The notes below the pieces were generated by a model that saw only the letters and a program-made list of their open reading frames with translations, was not told the origin of the DNA and ran no database searches. A stretch of DNA of 9,182 nt from an uncultured Synergistales bacterium (GTDB lineage Bacteria > Synergistota > Synergistia > Synergistales > Aminobacteriaceae). The stretch is taken from NCBI GenBank assembly GCA_937957815.1, contig CALFXN010000385.1, positions 1 to 9,182 of the forward strand. Reading direction: 5' to 3'. The translations under genes and the position numbers were made by a program. Each line of letters opens with the position of its first letter. Position 1 is the first letter of the stretch. Shown one piece after another: positions 1 to 5,849 of this stretch.

Positions 1-24
1 TCGTATCGAAAGGCGGATGTTCGT

Positions 25-1113
25 TTGACCGTGGTTTCCTTTCTGTTGCAGGGGTGTGACCTGATTTTCGTCGTCTGCGTCGGCTGGGCCGGGGGAGCGC
101 TTTTCAAAAGAGCGCGCATCCCGGCCGCGGCGTTGCTGGGCGCCCTCGTGATCTCGGCCCTCTGGGCGATGACGGGAACGCAGCCCGCGTATCCGTCCGG
201 AACGCTCTCGTTCCTGAGCAACGTTGCGATCGGGCTGTTTCTCGGGGTGCGGCTGAACCGCGAATCGTGCAGGCTCCTGCGGAATCTTCCCGGCCCCGCG
301 ATTCTCGTTTCGGGGTGGATGCTCGGCCTGTCGCTCGCTATGGGGTATCTGATGTCGACCTTCACGTCGCTGCCGCTGCCGACGGCGATGCTCGGCTCGA
401 CGGCCGGGGGGATCACCGAGATGGCGCTCCTGTCGCTCTCGATGGGGGCCGACGTCGCGAGCGTCACGCTGCTCCAGATCTTCCGGCTCCTGGCCGCCGT
501 GCTCACGACGCCGGTGCTGTGCCGCATGTGGATGCGCAACCACCCGTCGCCCGTCTGCTGCGTCGCGGAAGAAGGAGACGACCCCATCAAGCTGGTCCGC
601 ACGCCCGTTCCTTCGCGCGCACGGTTGCGGACGAACGTCCTGTGCGCCGCCGCCGCCGTCGCCGGAGGCCTTGCCGGAAAGTGGCTTTCCCTTCCGGCGG
701 GAGCGCTGATCGGAGCCATGGCAGCCTCGGGGGCCGTGACGAACGCCGCAGGAGAACCACGGCTTCCAGACCGGCTCATCAGGACGTTCGGGCAGGTCGG
801 CGTCGGCGTCATCATCGCGCGATCCATCACGAAGGAGGTCCTTCTCGGATTTCTGTCGCTTCTCGGCCCGCTGGCGCTGCTGACCGTCGGCATGATCGGA
901 GGATCCCTGCTGCTCGCGGTGCTTCTTCACAGGATCGCGGGCTTCTCGCCGATGACCTGCATGCTCGCCTCGTCTCCGGGAGGCCTGTCGCAGATCGCGA
1001 GCATCGCCGACGAGTTCGGCGCGGATCCGGTCATCGTGAGCCTGATCCAGACGGTCCGCCTGCTCAGCATCATCCTCGTCCTCCCGCCGCTGTTGCCGCT
1101 GCTCATGCGATGA
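25..1113 (+). CDS. AbrB family (PF05145-type) integral membrane protein
   Basis: A 362-residue, very hydrophobic protein with about ten predicted membrane segments in two homologous halves. The internal repeat is visible: residues 125-156 (STAGGITEMALLSLSMGAD, ending QIFRLL) match residues 316-347 (SSPGGLSQIASIADEFGAD, ending QTVRLL), 191 residues apart. This duplicated GG-(I/L)-(T/S)-(E/Q) pattern is typical of the AbrB membrane family, often labelled 'putative ammonia monooxygenase'; that label is misleading, because no enzyme motif is seen and a transport or regulatory membrane role is more likely. A hydrophilic stretch at about 170-200 separates the halves. The start is TTG at 25, chosen because AAAGGCGG at 9-16 lies 8 nt upstream; GTG at 31 is an alternative. 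Length is normal for the family. It is convergent with the restriction gene, with 57 bp between the stops and no obvious terminator. Its promoter lies outside the window. Family assignment is firm; function is unknown. Confidence 0.9.
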   Translation: MTVVSFLLQGCDLIFVVCVGWAGGALFKRARIPAAALLGALVISALWAMTGTQPAYPSGTLSFLSNVAIGLFLGVRLNRESCRLLRNLPGPAILVSGWMLGLSLAMGYLMSTFTSLPLPTAMLGSTAGGITEMALLSLSMGADVASVTLLQIFRLLAAVLTTPVLCRMWMRNHPSPVCCVAEEGDDPIKLVRTPVPSRARLRTNVLCAAAAVAGGLAGKWLSLPAGALIGAMAASGAVTNAAGEPRLPDRLIRTFGQVGVGVIIARSITKEVLLGFLSLLGPLALLTVGMIGGSLLLAVLLHRIAGFSPMTCMLASSPGGLSQIASIADEFGADPVIVSLIQTVRLLSIILVLPPLLPLLMR

Positions 1114-1170
1114 GCATTCTCCCATTCGTGCCTTCTGTCCATTGAAAGTACGCTTCCGACAAATCAACCC

Positions 1171-1881
1171 CTACTTCAGATACTCGTGTATAATTTTTTT
1201 TATTGTTGTTTGTGCTGCACTAGACCCAGCAAGCTTAATTAACTCATTATAATCATATATCTCGTCACCTGAAAAAACAATGGAGATTATCTTTTCAAAG
1301 CGTCCTGCAACATGTTCATAGTTCTCTGGATGCGCCCAGAAACACTTCACGCAAAAATCATAGTCCTTCTCCAACCAATTCCGGCAGTGCTCACAAGCCC
1401 AAGATTTTGCGCGATTTGCCGAAGGGCTTAATAGCATATATATTTCTATATTTTCTTCGTCCTGATTACCACCTATTTCATACGGGATTCTATGATCCAC
1501 CTGCAAAAGGTTGCTACTTATTGTTTCGAGATAAATAAAACACCTCGGACCATACTTTTCAATCAAGGCATCTTTTATTGCTTTTGAAAGTGCTGTTCTG
1601 CCTAACGCTTTTGCCAGCGTATTACCTAAATCATTTTGATTCCCAAATCTATAGGCTGCCACACGTCTTCCATCCGTCCCTGTTACATAAAAAGTATCTA
1701 GTGGAACACCTTGTTCTCTCACATCACGAGCAGCACGTGGGGGATGATTATAACCATATTTATCTTTTAACTCTTGCGAGGTAACATGCCCATGGTCCAA
1801 GATATGTTGAATGACAGTTTTAGGACGCTTACTTTGTATAGAATTAAGAAAGTCTAAAAATTCTTGAGTATAATCACTCAT
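1171..1881 (-). CDS. HNH-type type II restriction endonuclease
   Basis: A 236-residue protein with two visible parts. Residues about 20-80 look like a winged-helix DNA-binding domain (a helix pair ending in NHPPRAARDVREQGVP, then a short beta wing). Residues about 110-185 form a beta-beta-alpha-metal (HNH) nuclease: D129-H130 as the first catalytic pair (QVDHRIPYEIGG), N156 in SANRAKSW, and four cysteines (C163, C166, C177, C180) as two CxxC knuckles that probably bind structural zinc. This layout is known from type II restriction enzymes. The ATG start overlaps the TGA stop of the upstream methyltransferase as ATGA, implying coupled translation, so the methylase is made first. AT-rich codon use contrasts strongly with both flanks, which suggests transfer. 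The recognition sequence cannot be predicted from what I see. All key residues are present, so it may be active. An HNH protein of other function is less likely given the partner gene. Confidence 0.87.
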   Translation of the reverse strand: MSDYTQEFLDFLNSIQSKRPKTVIQHILDHGHVTSQELKDKYGYNHPPRAARDVREQGVPLDTFYVTGTDGRRVAAYRFGNQNDLGNTLAKALGRTALSKAIKDALIEKYGPRCFIYLETISSNLLQVDHRIPYEIGGNQDEENIEIYMLLSPSANRAKSWACEHCRNWLEKDYDFCVKCFWAHPENYEHVAGRFEKIISIVFSGDEIYDYNELIKLAGSSAAQTTIKKIIHEYLK

Positions 1882-2786
1882 ACCACATCATCCAATGCTA
1901 ACTGCCGAGGTCTTATGTATCGCTGCAAGTTTTTGCTAATGTATAAAGCTTCATACGTCGTTTGTTGTTTTCCTAATAGTGTTCCTTGGCTTGAAAGTCC
2001 AGCATTTAATAACATCTTTTGGCATCCTAAGTATTTTGGTAATTCCATACCGTAAGACTTTCCACCGCATTCGCCATCATAGCTTATTAAAAAATCTATA
2101 CTTTTCTTGTTCAGAGTATCAATAGCCGTTACAAAATCCTCGTATGAAATACCAGCAAAATATCTATTATCCCTAGTATTTGTTACACCTTGATATGGAG
2201 GGTCTATATATAGCAAATCACCAGGACGCACCATTTCGAATATCTCTCTATAATCTTTTGAAGAAAAGCTCGACTTATCTCTTAACAAACAAGATATTGA
2301 ATATGCACTTTTAGCAATGTTCTTTGGATTGACCCCGTGTCTTCTTTTATCTGGTGATTGATTAAATTTTCCAGTCTTTCCATATCGCACAGAACCTTTT
2401 ACACAACGGGCTAATAGGTAGAGCATCTTCTCCGGAGACTCATCTCCGTTATTAAAATCTTCACGCACTTTATAGAAATGCTGAATATGTCCTTCTGCGA
2501 ATACAAACTGTTCTTTCCATAGTTTTTCATAGCGTAATACCAAATTTTCAGGTGAAATTATAACTTCTTTTAATAAAGAAACTAGTGGACCATTTATGTC
2601 GTTAATGTGATATGCGGAAGCTCTCTTCTCTTGTGCTACAGCAATCGTAATTGCAGCCATGCCAGAAAACGGTTCGACAAGACGTTCAAATGTATTAGGC
2701 ATATACTGAAGAATGCTAGAAGCCAGAAGTCTTTTCGAGCCTTGATATTGAACTAGGTGTGGTGTTTTTTCATTATTTCTGCTCAT
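1878..2786 (-). CDS. Dam/D12-class DNA N6-adenine methyltransferase of a type II R-M system
   Basis: A 302-residue S-adenosylmethionine-dependent methyltransferase that would modify adenine in the recognition site and protect host DNA from the adjacent nuclease. Motifs occur in the alpha-class (D12/Dam) order: YQGSK at residues 14-18 (motif X region), VEPFSGMAAI at 37-46 (motif I, the SAM pocket; FSGM replaces the usual FxGxG), then a target recognition region around 80-185, and the catalytic DPPY at 195-198 within LLYIDPPYQG. DFLISYDG at 231-238 resembles the following core strand. Length is normal for this class. The ATG at 2786 is backed by AAAGGGG (minus strand, 2794-2800), 7 nt upstream. 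It is first in a two-gene operon and overlaps the endonuclease start by 4 bp. AT-rich codon use marks it as foreign to the surrounding chromosome. The class is secure; specificity is unknown, and no control (C) protein gene is visible. Confidence 0.93.
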   Translation of the reverse strand: MSRNNEKTPHLVQYQGSKRLLASSILQYMPNTFERLVEPFSGMAAITIAVAQEKRASAYHINDINGPLVSLLKEVIISPENLVLRYEKLWKEQFVFAEGHIQHFYKVREDFNNGDESPEKMLYLLARCVKGSVRYGKTGKFNQSPDKRRHGVNPKNIAKSAYSISCLLRDKSSFSSKDYREIFEMVRPGDLLYIDPPYQGVTNTRDNRYFAGISYEDFVTAIDTLNKKSIDFLISYDGECGGKSYGMELPKYLGCQKMLLNAGLSSQGTLLGKQQTTYEALYISKNLQRYIRPRQLALDDVV

Positions 2787-2805
2787 AAAAAAACCCCTTT
2801 CATAA

Positions 2806-2846
2806 ATTATCCTAATAGAACTTTTCTAGTCTGCATAGGTTCTATT
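2806..2846 (-). promoter_or_regulatory. Methyltransferase promoter region with an 8-bp inverted repeat
   Basis: On the minus strand the methyltransferase start is preceded by TAGGATAAT (2806-2814), which offers two overlapping -10-like hexamers (TAGGAT and GATAAT) but no good -35 box. Just upstream lies a perfect inverted repeat, AATAGAAC at 2814-2821 and GTTCTATT at 2839-2846, with 17 bp between the arms. It spans the place where the -35 and spacer would be, so it may be an operator. The predicted transcript would have a very short leader of about 15 nt. The repeat is seen directly; the promoter call is weak. Confidence 0.33.
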
Positions 2847-2874
2847 CTACATGATTCCCCAAATTCCGCACGCA

Positions 2875-2904
2875 CTGACCTTCCGCAGAAACTCCGGACA
2901 CAGA
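2875..2904 (+). repeat. IS terminal inverted repeat (orfB end)
   Basis: Reading inward on the plus strand from 2875, the end begins CTGACCTTC and later contains CTCCGGACACAGA. It matches the inward minus-strand sequence of the other end (3813-3784) at 21 of 30 positions, in blocks: the first nine bases, GAA in the middle, CGGAC and CAGA. Block-like conservation is usual for IS3-family ends. Confidence 0.75.
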
Positions 2905-2905
2905 T

Positions 2906-3741
2906 TTACGCCCGTTGCCTTTCTTTTTCGCAGCCCTCCGGGGCCTTGTACCCCAATCCCGAATGAAGCCGCTTTCTGTTGTAGAACATTTCTATATGCC
3001 TGAAGAGGTCCGTCCTCGCTTCGTCATGCGTCCGGTGTTCTCCCCTGTGGACGCATTCCTTCTTCGATGTCCCGAAGAAGCTTTCCATCGGCGCATTGTC
3101 CCAGCAGTTCCCCTTCCGGCTCATCGAACAGATGATCCCGTTTCTCCAGAGCGCTTTCCTGTATTCATACCCCGCGTACTGACTCCCACGGTCCGTGTGC
3201 AGGATCAGCCCGACCGGCGGTTTCCTGTTCGCCACGGCCCGGTCGAGCGCTTTCTTCACGAGCGCCGTGTCTATGTTCGCGCTTGTCGCCCATCCCACGA
3301 TGCTTCTCGACGCCAGGTCCATGATCGCTGCAGGTACAGCCATCCCTCTCCCGTCGCGATGTAGGTGATGTCGGAGACCCATTTCCGGTTCGGTTCAGAC
3401 GACTCGAAGTCCCTGTTCAGGATGTTCGGCACGATCGAGTACCCCCGGCCGCTTTCCTCGTGAAGCTTCCGGATCTCTTCGACAAGACGGTTTCGTTTTG
3501 TTGTCTCAAGTTCCTTCCGGAGGGCTCCAAGTTCTTCTTCCGGCATCAGCGCCATGCCTCCCGCAGACGCGAACGCCACTGTACCTATCTGGCGCTTTTC
3601 GTCCCGTCGTTATTTGTAGATGCGCTCCGGCAATATCCCAAGATCCCGCGCCACGTCAACGACCGACTTGCCTTCCATCGTCATCTTCAGTACTTCTTTC
3701 TTGAATTCCGCATCGTAGTGGCGTTGCCGCTTTTCCTCCAC
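2906..3741 (-). pseudogene. IS3-family transposase remnant (orfA + orfB, disrupted)
   Basis: The orfA part starts at about GTG 3741 and encodes a typical IS3 helix-turn-helix (RHYDAEFKKEVLKMT, then VVDVARDLGI). It meets an in-frame TAA at 3610-3612, right after ERIYK, where family members usually carry tryptophan. The same frame continues past the stop through KELETTKR (to about 3493), then jumps to the orfB segment [15 protein letters not shown] and at about 3435 to VPNILNRDF. The end of orfA and the start and middle of orfB are therefore missing. SDITYI holds the first catalytic Asp (about 3372). A one-base loss near 3331 shifts the frame between GEGWLYL and [14 protein letters not shown]. 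The second Asp (HTDRGSQY, about 3193) and the Glu (MESFF, about 3085) have normal D-35-E spacing. The end at TAA 2906 is intact. The product cannot be functional. Confidence 0.9.
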
Positions 3742-3783
3742 CTAAAACACCCTCGTCGTTTTCTCCTTCATTTTCCGGACACT

Positions 3784-3813
3784 TCTGCGTCCGTCAATTC
3801 CTGAGAAGGTCAG
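3784..3813 (-). repeat. IS terminal inverted repeat (orfA end)
   Basis: Read inward on the minus strand from 3813, this end begins CTGACCTTC and carries GACGGACGCAGA further in. It pairs with the end at 2875-2904 (21 of 30 identical) and sets the outer limit of the element, about 40 bp beyond the first possible orfA start. Confidence 0.75.
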
Positions 3814-3864
3814 ACGGCCCCCTCGGTTTTCCCCTTCGGGTCTCCACCCTACAGGGAATCGTAG

Positions 3865-3924
3865 TTCGTTTGGATTCATACGTGAGGCAACATTCCTCTT
3901 TCGTTTGGATTTTTTGCGAGGCAA
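3865..3924 (+). repeat. Two-copy direct repeat upstream of the ABC-F promoter
   Basis: TTCGTTTGGATT occurs at 3865-3876 and again at 3900-3911. Each copy is followed after a short variable stretch by GAGGCAA (3884-3890 and 3918-3924), giving a unit period of about 35 bp. The pair ends 9 bp before the -35 hexamer of the ABC-F promoter, so the copies could be activator sites; they could equally be a neutral duplication left after the IS insertion. The stretch between the IS and the promoter shows no coding signal. Confidence 0.6.
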
Positions 3925-3933
3925 TTCGTCGTC

Positions 3934-3962
3934 TTGACGTCTCAGCGCCGGGGGGGTAGGAT
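3934..3962 (+). promoter_or_regulatory. Predicted sigma70-type promoter of the ABC-F gene
   Basis: TTGACG at 3934-3939 (5 of 6 matches to the -35 consensus) and TAGGAT at 3957-3962 (4 of 6 to the -10 consensus) are separated by exactly 17 bp. Transcription would start near 3969, leaving a leader of roughly 320 nt before the ABC-F start. The promoter ahead of the cupin operon has the same form (TTGACG, 17 bp, TAGGCT), which supports both calls. A run of seven G ends the spacer. Confidence 0.6.
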
Positions 3963-3963
3963 C

Positions 3964-3993
3964 GGTTCGTTCCCGGAGGTCCGGGAACGAACC
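3964..3993 (+). promoter_or_regulatory. Perfect 30-bp palindrome at the ABC-F transcription start (candidate operator)
   Basis: GGTTCGTTCCCGGA at 3964-3977 is the exact reverse complement of TCCGGGAACGAACC at 3980-3993, with only GG between: 14 bp per arm without a mismatch. It begins one base after the -10 hexamer and covers the expected start site, a classic repressor position. A terminator is less likely because neither strand has a T-run after it and no gene reads into it. If transcription starts near 3969, part of the left arm would be missing from the RNA, which favours a role as DNA. The binding protein is not encoded next to it and remains unknown. Confidence 0.65.
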
Positions 3994-4020
3994 CTCTCGT
4001 GTGTACAGGAGACCGCGCCG

Positions 4021-4035
4021 ATGCGCCGAAGCTAG
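4021..4035 (+). CDS. Possible leader peptide uORF (MRRS)
   Basis: ATG-CGC-CGA-AGC-TAG lies in the ABC-F leader, about 50 nt after the predicted transcription start, with ACAGGAGA upstream (the AGGAG core at 4007-4011, 9 nt before the ATG). The product would be four residues, Met-Arg-Arg-Ser. Antibiotic-responsive ABC-F genes are often preceded by tiny leader ORFs at which drug-stalled ribosomes alter RNA folding, and Arg-containing leaders are known for macrolide-type stalling. So short an ORF can easily arise by chance; only its ribosome binding site and its place support it. Confidence 0.3.
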   Translation: MRRS

Positions 4036-4213
4036 ACCGGACACAGGCAGAATCCGTCGTCCCTTTTTCCGCGGCTTTCGCGTCAGAGAGCCGTCTGTTC
4101 TGCGTGTCCCCCCTTCCAGTTCGTTCCGAAACGAAAATCTCCCAACAATCTGTATCGCCGCGATCTTCGCGCAATCTTCCGTCCGTGCGGCGGGATCGTC
4201 GCGTCGCGGACGC

Positions 4214-4264
4214 ATGTCGTTTCGGCGTTCCGGAGGGCGGGGCGCCCTGCCCGAGTCCCCGTGA
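4214..4264 (+). CDS. Possible second leader uORF overlapping the SD-proximal hairpins (16 aa)
   Basis: ATG at 4214 opens a 16-codon frame (MSFRRSGGRGALPESP) that ends at TGA 4262-4264, inside the loop of the last hairpin before the ABC-F ribosome binding site. A ribosome translating it would unwind both hairpins at 4235-4271 and finish 12 nt before the GGAGG. This position would suit translational coupling or attenuation. Its own ribosome binding site is poor, so translation is doubtful. Confidence 0.22.
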   Translation: MSFRRSGGRGALPESP

Positions 4265-4271
4265 AGGGGAC
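4235..4271 (+). promoter_or_regulatory. Two adjacent hairpins just upstream of the ABC-F ribosome binding site
   Basis: GGGCGGGGCGCCCTGCCC (4235-4252) is self-complementary apart from one G-T pair. GTCCCC (4255-4260) and GGGGAC (4266-4271) form a 6-bp stem around the loop GTGAA. As an alternative fold, AGTCC at 4254-4258 can pair with GGACT at 4272-4276, which abuts the GGAGG at 4277-4281. Two mutually exclusive stems next to a Shine-Dalgarno site are what translational attenuators look like, but GC-rich DNA also forms such stems by chance. Confidence 0.4.
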
Positions 4272-4286
4272 GGACTGGAGGTTTCC

Positions 4287-5783
4287 GTGTCGCTTCTCTT
4301 TCGCAACGTAACTTTCCGATACGACCTTTCGGCTCAACCGCTGTTTCGACAATTCAACGCCGATTTTCACGCCGGGTGGAGCGGCGTCGTCGGAGCGAAC
4401 GGCTCCGGCAAGACAACCCTGCTTTACCTCGCCGCCGGTCTTCTCGAACCGACGGAGGGGCGCATCATCCGTCCGCAGAGGATCGTCCTCTGCGAACAGC
4501 GGACCGACGCGCCTCCAGACGATCTCGGGGAGCTCCTGCGTTCGCGGGATGCCGAAGCGCTTCGCCTGCGTGCCGCCCTCGGGATCGGGGGGGACTGGGA
4601 GAACCGCTGGACGACGCTCAGCCACGGAGAGCGAAAGCGCGCGCAGATCGCCGCGGCGCTTCGAAGCGTCCCGGACGTCCTGCTCCTCGACGAACCGACG
4701 AACCACGTCGACGCGGAGGTCCGATCGCTGCTTCGGGACGCGCTCGCGCGCCATCGCGGCGTCGGAATCCTCGTGAGCCACGATCGGAGTCTGCTCGACG
4801 ACCTGTGCGGTTGGTGCGTCTTTCTCGACCCACCCCGGCATCTCGTCTTCCGGGGAGGGTATACGCGCGCCTCGGAACAGCGCGCTCTCGACGAATCGCG
4901 CGCGGCGGAGGCGTACCAGCGGCGTCAGAGAGACGTCCTGCGGATCGAGGCGGAGCAGCGGCGTCGCCGCGCGGAGGCGAGCGCGGCCGATCGTCGCTGC
5001 TCCAAGCGCGGACTCGCACTGCACGACAGTGACGGCAGGGCGAAGATCAATGCAGCGCGCGTTTCGGGAGCCGATGGCCACGCCGGACGTCTCGCGAGCC
5101 AGCTCGACGGGCGTCTTCGGCAAGCCGTGCAGGCGTTGCGTGAGGAGCGCCCGGTCAAACGGTATGACATGAACTTCTGGCTGCCCGACTCGCACTCGTG
5201 CCGGAACGCGCTCCTCCGGATGCGCGCGGGAACGATCCAGCTCGGGGGTGGGAAAACGCTCGCCTTTCCTGACCTTGAAATCGGGCCGCGGGACCGCATT
5301 GCGCTGAGCGGACCGAATGGCGGAGGAAAGAGCACGCTCGTGCGGCGAATCCTCGAAAACGTGACCCTCTCCTCCCAAAGGGTCCTCTACATGTCGCAGG
5401 AGGTCGATCTGAAGGAAACAGCGGAGCTCGCCTCGAGAATCGCGGCGCTCCCGACGCATCTGAAGGGGCTCCTGATGACGGTGATGAGCTGTCTCGGGTC
5501 CCGGCCGGAGCAGATCATCGGGCATCTGGAGCAGAGCCCCGGAGAGGTCCGAAAGCTTCTTCTCGCGTTCGGCGTGACACGGTCTCCGCACCTTATCGTC
5601 ATGGACGAGCCGACAAATCATCTCGACCTGCCGGCAGTCGAGCTGCTGGAAGGCGCGCTCGCGTCGTGTCCGTGCGCCCTGCTTCTCGTGAGCCACGACG
5701 AACGCTTTCTCGGACGGCTCGCCGGAATTCGCTGGAGAATCGCGCCCGGTGGACATGGAGAAAGCGTTCTGACCGTATCGTGA
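4287..5783 (+). CDS. ABC-F family ATPase (tandem ATP-binding cassettes, no membrane domain)
   Basis: A 498-residue soluble protein with two ABC ATPase domains. Domain 1: Walker A GANGSGKTT (36-44), signature LSHGE (111-115), Walker B VLLLDEPTNH with catalytic E136, switch SH at 164-165. A charged, Arg/Glu-rich helical linker follows (about 190-312). Domain 2: Walker A GPNGGGKST (342-350), a divergent signature QSPGE (416-420), Walker B VMDEPTNHLD with E441, switch SH at 469-470. DEPTNH in both halves and the absence of membrane segments define ABC-F, whose members bind the ribosomal E site; they include translation factors (EttA, Uup) and antibiotic ribosome-protection proteins. Which role applies here is open. 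The reading frame stays open back to 3999, but I chose GTG 4287 because GGAGG (4277-4281) lies 5 nt upstream and the protein then begins at the usual SLLFRNVTFRYD strand. It appears monocistronic, with a long leader. Confidence 0.9.
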   Translation: MSLLFRNVTFRYDLSAQPLFRQFNADFHAGWSGVVGANGSGKTTLLYLAAGLLEPTEGRIIRPQRIVLCEQRTDAPPDDLGELLRSRDAEALRLRAALGIGGDWENRWTTLSHGERKRAQIAAALRSVPDVLLLDEPTNHVDAEVRSLLRDALARHRGVGILVSHDRSLLDDLCGWCVFLDPPRHLVFRGGYTRASEQRALDESRAAEAYQRRQRDVLRIEAEQRRRRAEASAADRRCSKRGLALHDSDGRAKINAARVSGADGHAGRLASQLDGRLRQAVQALREERPVKRYDMNFWLPDSHSCRNALLRMRAGTIQLGGGKTLAFPDLEIGPRDRIALSGPNGGGKSTLVRRILENVTLSSQRVLYMSQEVDLKETAELASRIAALPTHLKGLLMTVMSCLGSRPEQIIGHLEQSPGEVRKLLLAFGVTRSPHLIVMDEPTNHLDLPAVELLEGALASCPCALLLVSHDERFLGRLAGIRWRIAPGGHGESVLTVS

Positions 5784-5808
5784 ACGGCCGTCCTCCGGGA
5801 CGTTCGCG

Positions 5809-5828
5809 TGACGCTCGCTTGACGCTCG
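5809..5828 (+). repeat. Tandem TGACGCTCG repeat overlapping the -35 box
   Basis: TGACGCTCG occurs at 5809-5817 and again at 5820-5828, an 11-bp period or one helical turn. The second copy contains most of the TTGACG -35 hexamer. It may be a chance duplication or a pair of activator half-sites. Confidence 0.35.
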
Positions 5829-5847
5829 GGGGAAAGTCGTTTAGGCT
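5819..5847 (+). promoter_or_regulatory. Predicted sigma70-type promoter of the cupin-gntR-DUF2848-nitrilase operon
   Basis: TTGACG at 5819-5824, a 17-bp spacer and TAGGCT at 5842-5847 (3 of 6 to the -10 consensus). The start site would lie near 5854, inside the palindrome described next, with a leader of about 130 nt. The design copies that of the ABC-F promoter, which makes it more credible than its -10 alone would. Confidence 0.55.
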
Positions 5848-5849
5848 TG

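Larger units (their letters stand above)
2875..3813 (-). mobile_element. Decayed IS3-family insertion sequence (939 bp)
   Basis: An IS3-family relic on the minus strand, bounded by imperfect terminal inverted repeats of about 30 bp (2875-2904 and 3784-3813). Full IS3 elements usually run 1.2-1.5 kb, so this copy is several hundred bases short. It contains remnants of orfA (HTH) and orfB (DDE integrase core), broken by a stop codon, a frameshift and two apparent deletions. I found no 3-4 bp target duplication: the flanks are GCA before 2875 and ACG after 3813. Base composition matches the GC-rich host, not the AT-rich R-M block beside it, so the two probably arrived separately. It cannot move without help from an intact relative. 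Confidence 0.85.

Noticed and set aside
2915..3364. Plus-strand open frame across the IS region
   Set aside because: It lies antisense to the transposase remnant, which has recognisable IS3 motifs; the plus-strand translation does not.
3964..3993. Intrinsic terminator reading of the perfect palindrome
   Set aside because: Neither strand has a T-run after the stem, and it sits between divergent transcripts just after a -10 box.
3999..4286. N-terminal extension of the ABC-F frame (96 more codons)
   Set aside because: No ABC-F homology is recognisable in it, the start lacks a ribosome binding site, and a good GGAGG precedes GTG 4287, where the normal first strand begins. Open frames are common in GC-rich DNA.
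3742..4306. Two overlapping minus-strand open frames between the IS and the ABC-F gene
   Set aside because: They are low-complexity and Arg/Ser-rich, run across the IS end, the palindrome and the promoter, and show no recognisable domain.
4083..5756. A 557-codon open frame on the minus strand opposite the ABC-F gene
   Set aside because: It is the antisense shadow of a clear ABC-F gene; its product is Arg/Pro/Glu-rich without domain motifs.
5782..5805. Terminator after the ABC-F gene
   Set aside because: GAACG and CGTTC flank an imperfect stem with mismatches and no T-run follows; too weak to annotate.
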